Notes: generated by a model not told the origin, from the letters alone. 64,000 bases of DNA from Planobispora rosea (GCF_014648175.1 NZ_BMQP01000005.1:1-64000), one strand, 5' to 3'. Counted from the first letter of the stretch, positions 9,121-17,258 are shown. Numbers and translations are program-made.

Positions 9121-9235
9121 CGGTCGCTCACCACTCCATCACTCGCTCCGCGGCCCGCTCGTCCCTCACGACCCACTCCGCGCACTCCGTCGGGCTCGCT
9201 CCGGCTCATCGGTCGCTCACCACTCCATCACTCGC
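9115..9235 (-). repeat. 32-bp direct repeat between pafB and pafC
   Basis: The stretch 9115-9146 recurs exactly at 9204-9235, 89 bases apart. On the minus strand each copy reads GCGAGTGATGGAGTGGTGAG and then CGACCGATGAGC, so the pafC start codon is duplicated out of frame. The spacer is also rich in GAGCGAG and GGAGTG words. Confidence 0.8.
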
Positions 9236-9249
9236 AGCGCCGTACCGGA

Positions 9250-10209
9250 TCATGCCAGAACCCCCTTCAGGCGGCGGATCACCGCGTCGCGGGCGTCCGG
9301 CGGTCCGACCACCACGGCGTCGGCGGCGAACCCGGCGACCCATCCGGCCAGCCGCTCGGGATCGGCGAAGGCCACCTCCAGCTCGTCCCAGCCCTCGCCC
9401 GCCGGCCGTACGGCCCCCGCGACCTGACGCAACCCCTGGCAGGAGCCCTCGCGGACCCGGATCACGGCAGTGCGCCGCTGGACCGGACCCTCGTCGCGGG
9501 GGGCGACCATCGCCTTGAAATCGACGCCCTCGGGCACCGTCACGGTCCCGGGGCGGCCCGCCGGGACGACCGGCCCGCTGATCCGGCTGAGCCGGAACGC
9601 CCGGGGCGCCTCCCGGTCGCGGTCGTAGCCCACGACGTACCACTTGCCGCGGCGGCTGACCACGCCCCACGGCTCGACCGTGCGGGTCAGCACGCTCTCG
9701 CCGGCCGCCACCCGGTAGGGGAAACGGACCGGGCGCCGGTCGCGCACCGCCTCCCACAGCGCGGGGAAGGCCGGGTCCTGGGTGTCGACCCGCAACTCCA
9801 GCGCGCCGCCGAGCATCCCGCCGGTCTCGTCGGTCTCCACTCCCCCGGCGCGCAACTTCAGCAGCGCCCCGCTGGCCGCCTCGGCCAAACTCGCCCGCTG
9901 CCACACCCGCGCGGCCAGGCCCACCACGGCCGCCTCGTCGGGTTCCAGCGTGATCTCCGGCAGCTCGTAGGCCTGGCGGACGATCCGGTAGCCCGGATCC
10001 TCCTCCCACGGGTCCTTCTGGACCTCGATCGGGATGCCGATCTCCCGCAACTCGTTCTTGTCCCGCTCGAACATCCGCTGGAAGGCCTCGTCGTTGGCCG
10101 AGTCGTAGCCGGGCACGGCCTGACGGATGTGCTCGGCGGTCAACGGCCGCCGCGTGGCGAGCAGGCAGATCACGAGATTCAGCAACCGCTCGGTCTTCCG
10201 GCGCGACAT
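9250..10209 (-). CDS. pafB: WYL-domain transcriptional regulator PafB
   Basis: A 319-residue paralogue of PafC with an N-terminal winged helix (MSRRKTERLLNLVICLLATR) and a WYL domain with GKWYVVGYDRDREAPRAF. With PafC it forms the DNA-damage-responsive activator linked to the proteasome locus in actinobacteria. The ATG at 10209 is chosen because GGGAGGGAGG lies just upstream; a TTG at 10230 has no such site. It is divergent from DUF3866 with 40 bases between the starts. In Mycobacterium pafA directly precedes pafB; here two FKBP genes, a regulator, DUF3291 and DUF3866 lie between. Confidence 0.9.
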   Translation of the reverse strand: MSRRKTERLLNLVICLLATRRPLTAEHIRQAVPGYDSANDEAFQRMFERDKNELREIGIPIEVQKDPWEEDPGYRIVRQAYELPEITLEPDEAAVVGLAARVWQRASLAEAASGALLKLRAGGVETDETGGMLGGALELRVDTQDPAFPALWEAVRDRRPVRFPYRVAAGESVLTRTVEPWGVVSRRGKWYVVGYDRDREAPRAFRLSRISGPVVPAGRPGTVTVPEGVDFKAMVAPRDEGPVQRRTAVIRVREGSCQGLRQVAGAVRPAGEGWDELEVAFADPERLAGWVAGFAADAVVVGPPDARDAVIRRLKGVLA

Positions 10210-10237
10210 CCGGCCTCCCTCCCTGTTCAAATGACGC

Positions 10238-10252
10238 TACTCTGCCCCCGTG
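10238..10252 (+). promoter_or_regulatory. Leaderless promoter of the DUF3866 gene
   Basis: TACTCT at 10238-10243 fits the actinobacterial -10 pattern TANNNT and lies 6 bases before the GTG at 10250, which would be the transcript's first codon. No Shine-Dalgarno site is present. Confidence 0.5.
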
Positions 10253-11356
10253 ATCAGATGGCGCAGGGGCGAGGTGTTGCGGATCCGGCGCGAGTGGCCC
10301 GGGGCCGTGGAGCTCGATGTCCGCACCGAGGAGGGCGAGGCGCGCGCGCTCGCCTATCCCGCCCTGGTGGGACGCCCGGAGCCCGGCGACGCGGTCCTGC
10401 TGAACACGACCGCGCTCGCGATGGGCCTCGGTACGGGAGGGTACGCCATGGTGGTGGCGATCCCCGACCGATTGCCGGAAGATCCAGACGGACCCGGACA
10501 TCTGGTAAAGGCACGCTACACCCCGCTACAGGCCACCGTTCTCGGAGCCGACGAACAAGATTCCCCGCACCACGAGATCCTGCGCGAGGCCGACTCCCTC
10601 GACGGCATGCCGGTCGTGGTCGCCGACCTGCATTCGGCGCTCCCGGCGATCCTGTGCGGGCTGTACGACTCCTGGCCGCACGCCCGCGTCGCCTACGTGA
10701 TGCTCGACGGCGGCGCGCTGCCCGCCTGGTTCTCCATGTCCTGCGCCCGGCTGAGGGAGGCGGGCTGGCTGGCCGGGACGGTGACGGTGGGCCAGTCCTT
10801 CGGCGGTGACGTGGAGGCGGTCACCACGCACACCGGGCTGCTGGCGGCCCGGCACGTCCTGGGTGCCGACATCGCGATCGTCACCCAGGGGCCGGGCAAC
10901 CTGGGCAGCGGCACCCGGTGGGGGTTCTCCGGCGTCTCGGCCGGGGAGGCGGTCAACGCCGCCGCGGCGCTCTCCGGCCGCCCGGTCGCGGCGCTGCGGG
11001 TCAGTGAGGGCGACCGGCGCGAGCGGCACCTGGGGGTCTCCCACCACTCGCTGACCGCCTACGGCCGGGTCGCCCTGGCTCCGGCCCGCGTCGCGGTGCC
11101 GGAACTGCCGGGCGACTTCGGCAGCCGGGTGGCCGAGCAGGTCCAGCCGCTGGGCACCCGGCACAAGCTGGTCCCGGTCTCCGTGGACGGCCTGCACGAG
11201 GCGCTGAAGGGCTCGCCGGTACGGCTGTCCACCATGGGCCGGGGTCTGGACGAGGACCTGGCCTACTTCCTGACCTCCGCCGCGGCGGGCAGGCTGGCGG
11301 CCTCACTCCCGGCGTCCGAAGGCCCGCCGGAGGCGGGGACGCCCTCGGGGGCGTAG
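10250..11356 (+). CDS. DUF3866 family protein
   Basis: A 368-residue protein of the DUF3866 family, widespread in actinobacteria and some Firmicutes and without known function. Visible blocks are VLLNTTALAMGLGTGGYAMV near residue 48 and VTQGPGNLGSGTRWGFSG near residue 211. There is no signal peptide or membrane segment, so it is probably cytosolic. It starts at GTG 10250 in a leaderless arrangement, divergent from pafB, and its last 94 bases overlap the 3' end of the DUF3291 gene on the other strand. In other actinobacteria this family often sits next to pafB and pafC, but its job there is not established. Confidence 0.85.
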   Translation: MIRWRRGEVLRIRREWPGAVELDVRTEEGEARALAYPALVGRPEPGDAVLLNTTALAMGLGTGGYAMVVAIPDRLPEDPDGPGHLVKARYTPLQATVLGADEQDSPHHEILREADSLDGMPVVVADLHSALPAILCGLYDSWPHARVAYVMLDGGALPAWFSMSCARLREAGWLAGTVTVGQSFGGDVEAVTTHTGLLAARHVLGADIAIVTQGPGNLGSGTRWGFSGVSAGEAVNAAAALSGRPVAALRVSEGDRRERHLGVSHHSLTAYGRVALAPARVAVPELPGDFGSRVAEQVQPLGTRHKLVPVSVDGLHEALKGSPVRLSTMGRGLDEDLAYFLTSAAAGRLAASLPASEGPPEAGTPSGA

Positions 11357-11778
11357 AAGTCCTTGAAGGTGAAGGCCGCCGGACCGGGGCCCTCACGCCG
11401 GAGCAGCTCCAGCCGCTCCATCCCCTCCGCCAGGGAGGGGATGTGCCCCTCGGGGATCCACCACATCACGGAGTACGGCTCCGCCACGCGCAGGAACCAC
11501 TCCCTGCGCCGCTGCAGCACCGGCAGGTGGGCGCTGCGGTAGACGAAGTTCCACAACTCGTCGCGCGACGCCCAGACCGAGAAGTTGATCACCAGGTGGT
11601 CGCCGTACCCATGGGAGACCGTCTCGCGGGGGTCCTCGCTCTCCTTGAGCCGCCAGACGAAACCGGGCGCGGCGTCGGAGAGCTTGTTGATCGGTTCGAG
11701 GAGGTCGACGAAGTCGGCCAGTTCCGGGGAGTCGAGGGGCGCCCGAAGGTGGGCGACGTTCAGCTGTGCCAGGTGCAT
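11263..11778 (-). CDS. DUF3291 domain protein (dimeric alpha-beta barrel type)
   Basis: A 171-residue protein that opens MHLAQLNVAHLRAPLDSPEL and contains INFSVWASRDELWNFVYRSAH and WWIPEGHIPSL, typical of DUF3291. The family has the ferredoxin-like fold of antibiotic-biosynthesis monooxygenases, but function is generally unknown. The conserved domain ends near residue 145. The tail of about 25 residues is low-complexity and lies in the 94-base overlap with DUF3866, so the overlap may have arisen by readthrough. It lies 32 bases after the HTH regulator gene and is probably co-transcribed with it. Confidence 0.8.
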   Translation of the reverse strand: MHLAQLNVAHLRAPLDSPELADFVDLLEPINKLSDAAPGFVWRLKESEDPRETVSHGYGDHLVINFSVWASRDELWNFVYRSAHLPVLQRRREWFLRVAEPYSVMWWIPEGHIPSLAEGMERLELLRREGPGPAAFTFKDFYAPEGVPASGGPSDAGSEAASLPAAAEVRK

Positions 11779-11810
11779 GACCTCAGCAGACCATCCCTCC
11801 CCCTTCTATG

Positions 11811-12461
11811 TCAATTCTCATTATTTATAGAAAGGCTCACGCAGCATTCTCCCGGCCTCGGGTCCAGCCGGGCCCGCTCCGGATCCTGGCCGAGCCCCTC
11901 CAGCAGCCCCCGGCAGAGCGAGAGGTTCATCGAGCACACCAGCAGCGGCTGCGCCTCGGCCAGCACGTGGAACGGGCAGTTGCGCAGCCGCAGGCGACCC
12001 TCCTGCGCATAGGGCTCGTAACCGCGCTGCCGCAGCGTCTCCTCCAGGCTCTCGTCGGGAGCGACGCGCTCCGCGATCCTGCCCCCCGCCCGCCGCGCGG
12101 CCTCCTCGGCCCGATCCTCCCCGCCGAGCAGGTCCACCGCCTCGGCCAGCACCAGCGCGAGCGTGCGGTAGTCACGGGCCGGGACGCTCACCTGCCACTC
12201 CCCCGGCGCCCGCCGGTAGACCTTCGCCGGGCGCCCGCTGCCCGGCCCGGTCTTCTCGCCCAGCCGCTTGAAGCCCGACTCCAGCAGCCCGGCCTCGACC
12301 AGTTTGTCCAGATGGAACGCCGCAAGCGTGCGCTGCACCCCCACCGCCTCGGCGGCCTCGTTCCGCCCGACGTCGCGGCCCTGGGAGATCACGTACTCGT
12401 AGACCGCCCGCCGTACCGGATCGTGCAGGGCCGCCACCACACCGAGGTCATCGCTGCTCAC
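11811..12461 (-). CDS. ArsR/DeoR-like winged-helix regulator with a cysteine cluster
   Basis: A 216-residue regulator. The N-terminal winged helix (DPVRRAVYEYVIS, then VQRTLAAFHLDKLVEAGLL) is followed by a C-terminal domain with Cys162 (in RNCPFH), Cys176, Cys183 and the pair Cys206-Cys207. Spaced cysteines after NCP recall SufR-type iron-sulfur regulators, so a cluster or metal sensor is plausible but not shown. The GTG at 12461 lies 7 bases after a TAGACT -10 box, a leaderless start; the longer reading frame upstream lacks support. It probably controls itself and the DUF3291 gene behind it. Confidence 0.82.
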   Translation of the reverse strand: MSSDDLGVVAALHDPVRRAVYEYVISQGRDVGRNEAAEAVGVQRTLAAFHLDKLVEAGLLESGFKRLGEKTGPGSGRPAKVYRRAPGEWQVSVPARDYRTLALVLAEAVDLLGGEDRAEEAARRAGGRIAERVAPDESLEETLRQRGYEPYAQEGRLRLRNCPFHVLAEAQPLLVCSMNLSLCRGLLEGLGQDPERARLDPRPGECCVSLSINNEN

Positions 12462-12474
12462 AGCCGCGAGTCTA
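12459..12474 (-). promoter_or_regulatory. Leaderless promoter of the HTH regulator
   Basis: On the minus strand TAGACT (12469-12474) fits TANNNT and is followed by 7 bases and the GTG start. This fixes the start codon against the upstream in-frame alternative. Confidence 0.5.
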
Positions 12475-12571
12475 GGGCGTGCCCGAACGGTGCGGCGGAC
12501 GGTCCGCACGCGGTCCGGAAGCGGCCCGGCAGGCGACCGGGGAACGGCTCGGCGGACGACCGGGGAGCGGC

Positions 12572-13477
12572 TCAGTAGGCGGCCAGGACGTCCACGACGA
12601 AGGCGAGGGTGTCGGAGGGCTTGATCAGTGGCGGCAGTCCCTTGTCGTAGCCGAGGTCCGGGGGAAGGATCATGACGACGCGGCTGCCGACCGGGACTCC
12701 GACCAGGGCCCGCTCCCAGCCTTTGACGACACCGCCGTTGCCGATCCGGAAGGCTCTGGGCTGCCGGGCCTGCCAGGTGGACTCGAAGGAGGCGTCCGCG
12801 CCCCAGACCCTGCCCTCGTACTGGGTGACGACGAGTTGCCCCGCCCGGACCCTGGCCCCCTTGCCCCGGATGAGGACCTTGCTCCGGAACCCGCCGGGCG
12901 GCGCGGTACGCGGCAGCGTGAGGACCGGACGCTCACCCGGGCCGCCCTCGACCTCGATCCCGGCCAGGGTGCCGGGCCCGCCGGCGCCCGTCGCCGCCGC
13001 CTCCGGCGGGAAGGCGCCGAGCACGTCGATGACGTAGAACAGCGCGCTGTCGGCGGCCATGCCGTCCGGCGGGTTGGGGCCGAAGCCCTCCTCCGGCGGG
13101 ATGGCCGCCACGACGCGGCTGCCGACCCGGTGTCCCTGCAACGCCTTGCTCACTCCGGTGAGGGACTGGCCGAGCGGGAAGGAGGCGGGGGCTCCCTGGT
13201 TGAAACTGGAGGCCAGCAGGGGATTGTCCGCGCCGTCCCACACGTGCGCGGTGTAGTGGGCGACGACCAGGTCCTCCGCCTCGACCACCGCCCCGGTGCC
13301 GGTCATCTGCTCACCGACCTGCAGGTCCGCCGGAGGCTCGCCCTCGGGGAAGGTGATCGTCGGCTTGGCCCCGAAGGAGCTCTCGGCCCTCACGCTCTGG
13401 GCGGCCTCGCCGTCCCCCGCGGTGCAGCCCGCGGCGGGCACGAGAAAAAGCACGGTGAGCAGCACGCGAACACGCAT
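12572..13477 (-). CDS. Lipoprotein with two FKBP-type peptidyl-prolyl isomerase domains
   Basis: A 301-residue exported protein. The signal peptide ends in lipobox PAAGC, with the lipid-carrying Cys18. Two FKBP-like repeats follow. The first carries VVAHYTAHVWDG and the second VTQYEGRVWG, GGVVKGWERALVGVPVG and PPDLGYD. FKBPs catalyse proline isomerisation and assist folding outside the membrane. The second domain looks more complete than the first. The ATG at 13477 is used because AGGGGAG precedes it. It lies downstream of a paralogue behind a strong terminator, so it probably has its own promoter. Its place beside pafA is conserved in Streptomyces. Confidence 0.85.
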   Translation of the reverse strand: MRVRVLLTVLFLVPAAGCTAGDGEAAQSVRAESSFGAKPTITFPEGEPPADLQVGEQMTGTGAVVEAEDLVVAHYTAHVWDGADNPLLASSFNQGAPASFPLGQSLTGVSKALQGHRVGSRVVAAIPPEEGFGPNPPDGMAADSALFYVIDVLGAFPPEAAATGAGGPGTLAGIEVEGGPGERPVLTLPRTAPPGGFRSKVLIRGKGARVRAGQLVVTQYEGRVWGADASFESTWQARQPRAFRIGNGGVVKGWERALVGVPVGSRVVMILPPDLGYDKGLPPLIKPSDTLAFVVDVLAAY

Positions 13478-13545
13478 CCGACTCCCCTGGTCCGGAGGAT
13501 ACGGACACATTAGCGCCCTATTAGGAAAAATGTCAGTAGCGCCGG

Positions 13546-13578
13546 AAGCCCGGTCGCACCGAGGGTGCGACCGGGCTT
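13546..13578 (-). terminator. Terminator of the distal FKBP gene
   Basis: Perfect 15-bp stem (AAGCCCGGTCGCACC with its complement) around a 3-base loop, directly after the stop at 13593 of the second FKBP gene. On the minus strand only a short TTCC follows. Confidence 0.7.
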
Positions 13579-13592
13579 TCCAGGCGCGGCGC

Positions 13593-14540
13593 TCAGTAGG
13601 CGCCGACGATGTCCACCAGGAAGACCAGGGTGTCGGTGCCCTTGATACCCGCCTGCGCGTTGCCCTGGGCGCCGTAGCCGAGGTCCGGCGGGATGCTCAC
13701 CAGCACCCGGGTGCCGACGGGCAGCCCGACCAGCGACTGGTCCCAGCCCTTGATGACCTTTCCGGTGCCGATCCCGAAGGTCGCCGGCTCGCCCCTGTCC
13801 CAGCTGCTGTCGAACTTCTTGTCGGTGCCCCAGACCTTGCCGATGTAGTGCGCCATGAGCTGCTGCCCGGACTTCACGACCGGGCCGGTGCCCTTGATGA
13901 CGACCTTGGTGACCAGCTCCTTGGACGGCTTCTCACCGGTCTTCGTGGTCAGGACGGGGGCCTTGCCCGGGCCCGGGTTCTCCACCTTGACGCCCTTGAC
14001 GCCGGGATCGACGGCCGCGCCGTCGACGGTCACCGGCTTCGGCTTGACCCCGATCATGTCCAGCACGAGCACCTGGGTCAGCTTGTCCTGGCCCTGCTGC
14101 TTGGCCTGCTCCAGCTGCTCCTTGGTCAGGCTGTCCGGGGCCACCACGGCGACGTGCCGGCCGCCGGGCTTGGCCCCGACGAACGCCTCCCGCAGGACCG
14201 ACGGGAGCTCATCGTTGAGCGTGATGGTCTCCGGGTTGCCCGCGTCGTAGGTCGACCCGACGGTGGCGTTGGTCTTGCCGTCCCAGTTGAAGACCGTGTA
14301 GTTGACGATGACACTGTCACCGATCTTGAACTCCGTGCCGGAGCCGTCCTTGACGGTCTCCTCGGACGACTTCGCGGCGGGCGTCCCGGAGGGGAAGGTC
14401 ACCGTCGGCTTCTTGCCGATCTCGCCGGTGACCTTCACGCCGCTGCCGGTGGAGGTCTTGGTATCGGCCTGCTGAGTGCCGCAGGCGGCGGCGAACAACA
14501 GGGGAACGGCGGCCAGCACGGCCAGGCTGCGGCGACGCAT
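13593..14540 (-). CDS. Lipoprotein with FKBP-type peptidyl-prolyl isomerase domain
   Basis: A 315-residue exported protein with lipobox FAAAC (Cys20). The C-terminal FKBP domain is well conserved: VKSGQQLMAHYIGKVWG, TFGIGTGKVIKGWDQSL, SIPPDLGYGAQG and the last strand TDTLVFLVDIVGAY. A more divergent FKBP-like domain fills the first half. It should act in protein folding on the outer face of the membrane. It lies 122 bases after pafA on the same strand and ends at a strong terminator. The paralogue downstream shares the same layout, so the pair arose by duplication. Confidence 0.88.
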   Translation of the reverse strand: MRRRSLAVLAAVPLLFAAACGTQQADTKTSTGSGVKVTGEIGKKPTVTFPSGTPAAKSSEETVKDGSGTEFKIGDSVIVNYTVFNWDGKTNATVGSTYDAGNPETITLNDELPSVLREAFVGAKPGGRHVAVVAPDSLTKEQLEQAKQQGQDKLTQVLVLDMIGVKPKPVTVDGAAVDPGVKGVKVENPGPGKAPVLTTKTGEKPSKELVTKVVIKGTGPVVKSGQQLMAHYIGKVWGTDKKFDSSWDRGEPATFGIGTGKVIKGWDQSLVGLPVGTRVLVSIPPDLGYGAQGNAQAGIKGTDTLVFLVDIVGAY

Positions 14541-14662
14541 CAGATATCCCTCAAGCAGACGTCAGGTTCGCGTCACCCTATCCGAACGGCCATACGGGCG
14601 GAGTAAGCAACGGCCGGACGCGCCGCCGCCGGCCCCGGGGTCCGTCAGGCCCCGGGTGTCCG

Positions 14663-16024
14663 TCACATCCCCGCGATCAGCTTGTCCACCCTCTCGTCCA
14701 CGCTGCGGAAGGGGTCCTTGCACAGCACGGTGCGCTGTGCCTGGTCGTTGAGCTTCAGGTGGACCCAGTCGACGGTGAAGTCGCGCCGCTTCTCCTGCGC
14801 CCTGCGGATGAACTCCCCGCGCAACCGGGCCCGGGTGGTCTGCGGCGGCACCGACTTCGCCTCGAAGATCTTCAGGTCGGACGCCACCCGCTCCACCGCG
14901 CCGCGCTTCTGCAGCAGGTAGAACAGACCGCGGCGGCGGTGCACGTCGTGGTAGGCCAGGTCGAGCTGGGCCACCCTGGGACTGGACAGCGGCAGGTCGT
15001 ACTTCTTGCGGTAGCGCTCGATCAGCTGGTACTTGGTGACCCAGTCGATCTCCCGGGCGACCAGGTCCAGGTTCCCGGTCTCCACCGCGGTGAGCGTGCG
15101 CTCCCACAGCTCCAGCACCCGGTTGCTGATCTCGTCGCCGCCGCGCCGGTCGACGAAGTCGCGGGCCTTGGCGAGGTATTCGTGCTGGATCTCCAGCGAG
15201 GACGCCTCCCGCCCGTTGGCCAGGCGCACCCTGCGCCGCCCGGTCATGTCGTGGGAGACCTCGCGGATGGCCCGGATCGGGTTCTCCAGCGACAGGTCGC
15301 GCATCACGGTGCCCGCCTCGATCATGCGCAGCACCAGGTCGGTCGCACCGACCTTGAGCAACATCGTCGTCTCGCTCATGTTGGAGTCGCCGACGATGAC
15401 GTGCAGGCGGCGGAACCGCTCGGCGTCGGCGTGCGGCTCGTCGCGGGTGTTGATGATCGGACGCGAGCGCGTGGTCGCGGAGGACACGCCCTCCCAGATG
15501 TGCTCGGCCCGCTGGGAGACGCAGTAGACCGCGCCGCGCGGCGTCTGCAGCACCTTCCCCGCCCCGCACACGATCTGCCGGGTGACCAGGAAGGGGATCA
15601 GCACGTCGGCCAGGCGGCCGAACTCGCCGTGCCTGCCCACCAGGTAGTTCTCGTGGCAGCCGTAGGAGTTGCCGGCGGAGTCGGTGTTGTTCTTGAACAG
15701 GTAGATGTCCCCGGCGATGCCCTCCTCGCGCAGCCGCTTCTCGGCGTCCACGAGGAGGCCCTCCAGGATGCGCTCACCCGCCTTGTCGTGGGTGACGAGC
15801 TCCACGACGTTGTCGCACTCGGGGGTGGCGTACTCCGGATGGCTGCCCACGTCCAGATAGAGGCGGGCGCCGTTGCGGAGGAACACGTTGCTCGACCGCC
15901 CCCAGGACACGACCCTCCGGAACAGGTAACGCGCCACCTCGTCGGGGGACAGTCTCCGCTGCCCCCGGAACGTGCAGGTGACGCCGTACTCGTTCTCCAG
16001 CCCGAAGATGCGACGATCCATCAT
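14663..16024 (-). CDS. pafA: Pup-protein ligase PafA
   Basis: A 453-residue glutamine-synthetase-like ligase that joins the C-terminal glutamate of Pup to substrate lysines with ATP. Family blocks include [18 protein letters not shown] at the N-terminus (magnesium-binding Glu10 region), [13 protein letters not shown] with catalytic Asp58, [17 protein letters not shown] and [18 protein letters not shown]. It starts at the ATG at 16024 or the adjacent one at 16021, with TAGGAGC upstream. A hairpin lies in the 5' leader. The prcBA pair upstream on the same strand is separated by about 400 bases and two terminators, so pafA has its own promoter. Confidence 0.97.
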   Translation of the reverse strand: MMDRRIFGLENEYGVTCTFRGQRRLSPDEVARYLFRRVVSWGRSSNVFLRNGARLYLDVGSHPEYATPECDNVVELVTHDKAGERILEGLLVDAEKRLREEGIAGDIYLFKNNTDSAGNSYGCHENYLVGRHGEFGRLADVLIPFLVTRQIVCGAGKVLQTPRGAVYCVSQRAEHIWEGVSSATTRSRPIINTRDEPHADAERFRRLHVIVGDSNMSETTMLLKVGATDLVLRMIEAGTVMRDLSLENPIRAIREVSHDMTGRRRVRLANGREASSLEIQHEYLAKARDFVDRRGGDEISNRVLELWERTLTAVETGNLDLVAREIDWVTKYQLIERYRKKYDLPLSSPRVAQLDLAYHDVHRRRGLFYLLQKRGAVERVASDLKIFEAKSVPPQTTRARLRGEFIRRAQEKRRDFTVDWVHLKLNDQAQRTVLCKDPFRSVDERVDKLIAGM

Positions 16025-16040
16025 GCTCCTAGCGAGGGGA

Positions 16041-16060
16041 CTGCCGGGTTCACCCGGCAG
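16041..16060 (-). promoter_or_regulatory. Hairpin in the pafA leader
   Basis: CTGCCGGG and CCCGGCAG form an 8-bp stem with a 4-base loop ending 16 bases before the pafA start and next to the Shine-Dalgarno site. It could tune translation or stability; no attenuator pair is evident. Confidence 0.4.
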
Positions 16061-16075
16061 AGGAATCGCTTCCCG

Positions 16076-16104
16076 GTTATCATCTTTACGTTTGAAACGG
16101 TCAG
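16076..16104 (-). promoter_or_regulatory. Candidate pafA promoter
   Basis: On the minus strand CTGACC (16099-16104), 17 bases, then GATAAC (16076-16081), in the most AT-rich part of the gap. The leader would be about 45 bases and include the hairpin at 16041-16060. Confidence 0.35.
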
Positions 16105-16246
16105 AGCCTGGCCGTCGCCCACCTCAACCGAGGGAAGCGAGAAGCCGCTCCTGCTCAGGGAGCGAAGCAGTCACTGCCTCACACTATTCGCTGAGTTCTT
16201 CACGTGGATAGGGATCAGTGGGGTTTCCGGAGTTCCGGTCGTGGAC

Positions 16247-16274
16247 CTTATGCCCCCGTCACCGGGGGCATAAG
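16247..16274 (-). terminator. Terminator-like hairpin behind prcA
   Basis: Perfect 12-bp stem CTTATGCCCCCG with its complement around a 4-base loop. It is the second of two strong hairpins between the prcA stop and pafA, and closes the transcript that includes the small ORF at 16280-16396. Confidence 0.6.
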
Positions 16275-16279
16275 CGGGT

Positions 16280-16396
16280 TCAGGGAGTGCAGATTTCCCG
16301 GACCTCGCACGTGCCGGGCTTCCACGTGATCGGCTCGTACTCCGCCGTGCCGCGGCGCACGTGCGTGATCCGGCCCCGCCGCGCAGTGATCGGCAT
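16280..16396 (-). CDS. Possible 38-residue peptide between prcA and pafA
   Basis: An ORF from ATG 16396 to TGA 16280. The protein reads MPITARRGRITHV at the start and ends EYEPITWKPGTCEVREICTP, with two cysteines five residues apart and a mixed composition unlike random high-GC frames. A GTG at residue 13 would give 26 residues. The ATG lies inside the big hairpin at 16371-16415 and has no Shine-Dalgarno site, which argues against translation from it. The flanking terminators would enclose it as a unit. It matches no family I know; it may be a gene remnant. Confidence 0.3.
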   Translation of the reverse strand: MPITARRGRITHVRRGTAEYEPITWKPGTCEVREICTP

Positions 16397-16415
16397 CACA
16401 TGCGCGGCGGGGCCG
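16371..16415 (-). terminator. Large cruciform directly after prcA
   Basis: A 14-bp stem (CGGCCCCGCCGCGC and complement) encloses a second 5-bp stem GTGAT/ATCAC, giving a nearly continuous 45-base hairpin 12 bases past the prcA stop at 16428. It is the likely end of the prcBA transcript. Confidence 0.6.
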
Positions 16416-16427
16416 GGCGGTCACGGG

Positions 16428-17237
16428 TCAGGCGCCGGAACCGGTGTCGATGTCGCCCTCGGGGCCGGTGGCCGGGTCGCCGGGCGCTTGCGCGCCCGTT
16501 CCCGGAGCCGGCTGCCCGGTCGCCCCGGCGGCGGGGTCGGACTTGGCCGCGGCCTCGGCCAGCAGCCTCTCCAGCCGCGGGGCGGGCAGGCGCAGGAACT
16601 TGCGGTGCGGCCGGTTGCGGTCGAGCACCGCCACCTCCAGCTGGCCGACCGGGGGACGCTCCCCGCCCGGCTCGGTCAGCGCCGCCAGCGCCGTCTCCAG
16701 CGCCTCCGCCAGCCCCATGCCGTCGCGGTAGCGTTCCTTGAGCCGGGTTGAGACCGCCTCGGCCTGGCCGCCCATCGCGGCCAGGCCGTGCTCGTCGAAG
16801 ACCGAGCCGTCGAAGGTCAGCCGGTAGATCGCGTCGCCGTCGGGGGTGTCGCCGACCTCGGCGACGACCACCTCCACCTCCATCGACTTGATCGACTCGG
16901 TGAAGATCTGCCCGAGGCTCTGGGCGTACAGGTTGGCCAGGCCGCGGGCGGTGACGTCGGAGCGATCGTAGGTGTAGCCGTTGACGTCGGCGTAGCGGAT
17001 GCCGCCCAGCCGGAGCGCCTCGAACTCGTTGTAGCGGCCGACCGCGGCGAACCCGATCCGGTCGTAGATCTCACTGATCTTGTGCAGTGCCCGGGAGGGG
17101 TTGGGCGCGACGAACAGGATGCCGTGCTCGTACTGGAGCACGACCACGCTGCGGCCCCGCGCGATGCCCTTGCGCGCGTAGTCCGCCTTGTCCCGCATGA
17201 TCTGTTCGGGGGAGGCGTATCCAAAAGGCATGGTCAC
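16428..17237 (-). CDS. prcA: 20S proteasome alpha subunit PrcA
   Basis: A 269-residue alpha-type subunit forming the outer rings of the core particle, which gate entry and dock the Mpa C-terminus. It opens MTMPFGYASPEQIMRDKADYARKG, the alpha-subunit H0 helix and gate region, followed by GRSVVVLQYEHGILFVAPN. The last 40 or so residues are Pro/Gly/Ala-rich and probably disordered, as in other actinobacterial PrcA. It follows prcB by 21 bases. Two ATGs (17237 and 17231) are possible starts. Confidence 0.96.
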   Translation of the reverse strand: MTMPFGYASPEQIMRDKADYARKGIARGRSVVVLQYEHGILFVAPNPSRALHKISEIYDRIGFAAVGRYNEFEALRLGGIRYADVNGYTYDRSDVTARGLANLYAQSLGQIFTESIKSMEVEVVVAEVGDTPDGDAIYRLTFDGSVFDEHGLAAMGGQAEAVSTRLKERYRDGMGLAEALETALAALTEPGGERPPVGQLEVAVLDRNRPHRKFLRLPAPRLERLLAEAAAKSDPAAGATGQPAPGTGAQAPGDPATGPEGDIDTGSGA

Positions 17238-17258
17238 CGGAGTGGTCTTCCTCTCGTG

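Noticed and set aside
7588..10809. A 1073-codon plus-strand ORF
   Set aside because: It lies antisense to tatA, pafC and pafB and has no motif or ribosome site.
16025..16246. tRNA or structured RNA in the prcA-pafA gap
   Set aside because: The hairpins found are simple stems; no cloverleaf or known RNA core could be drawn.
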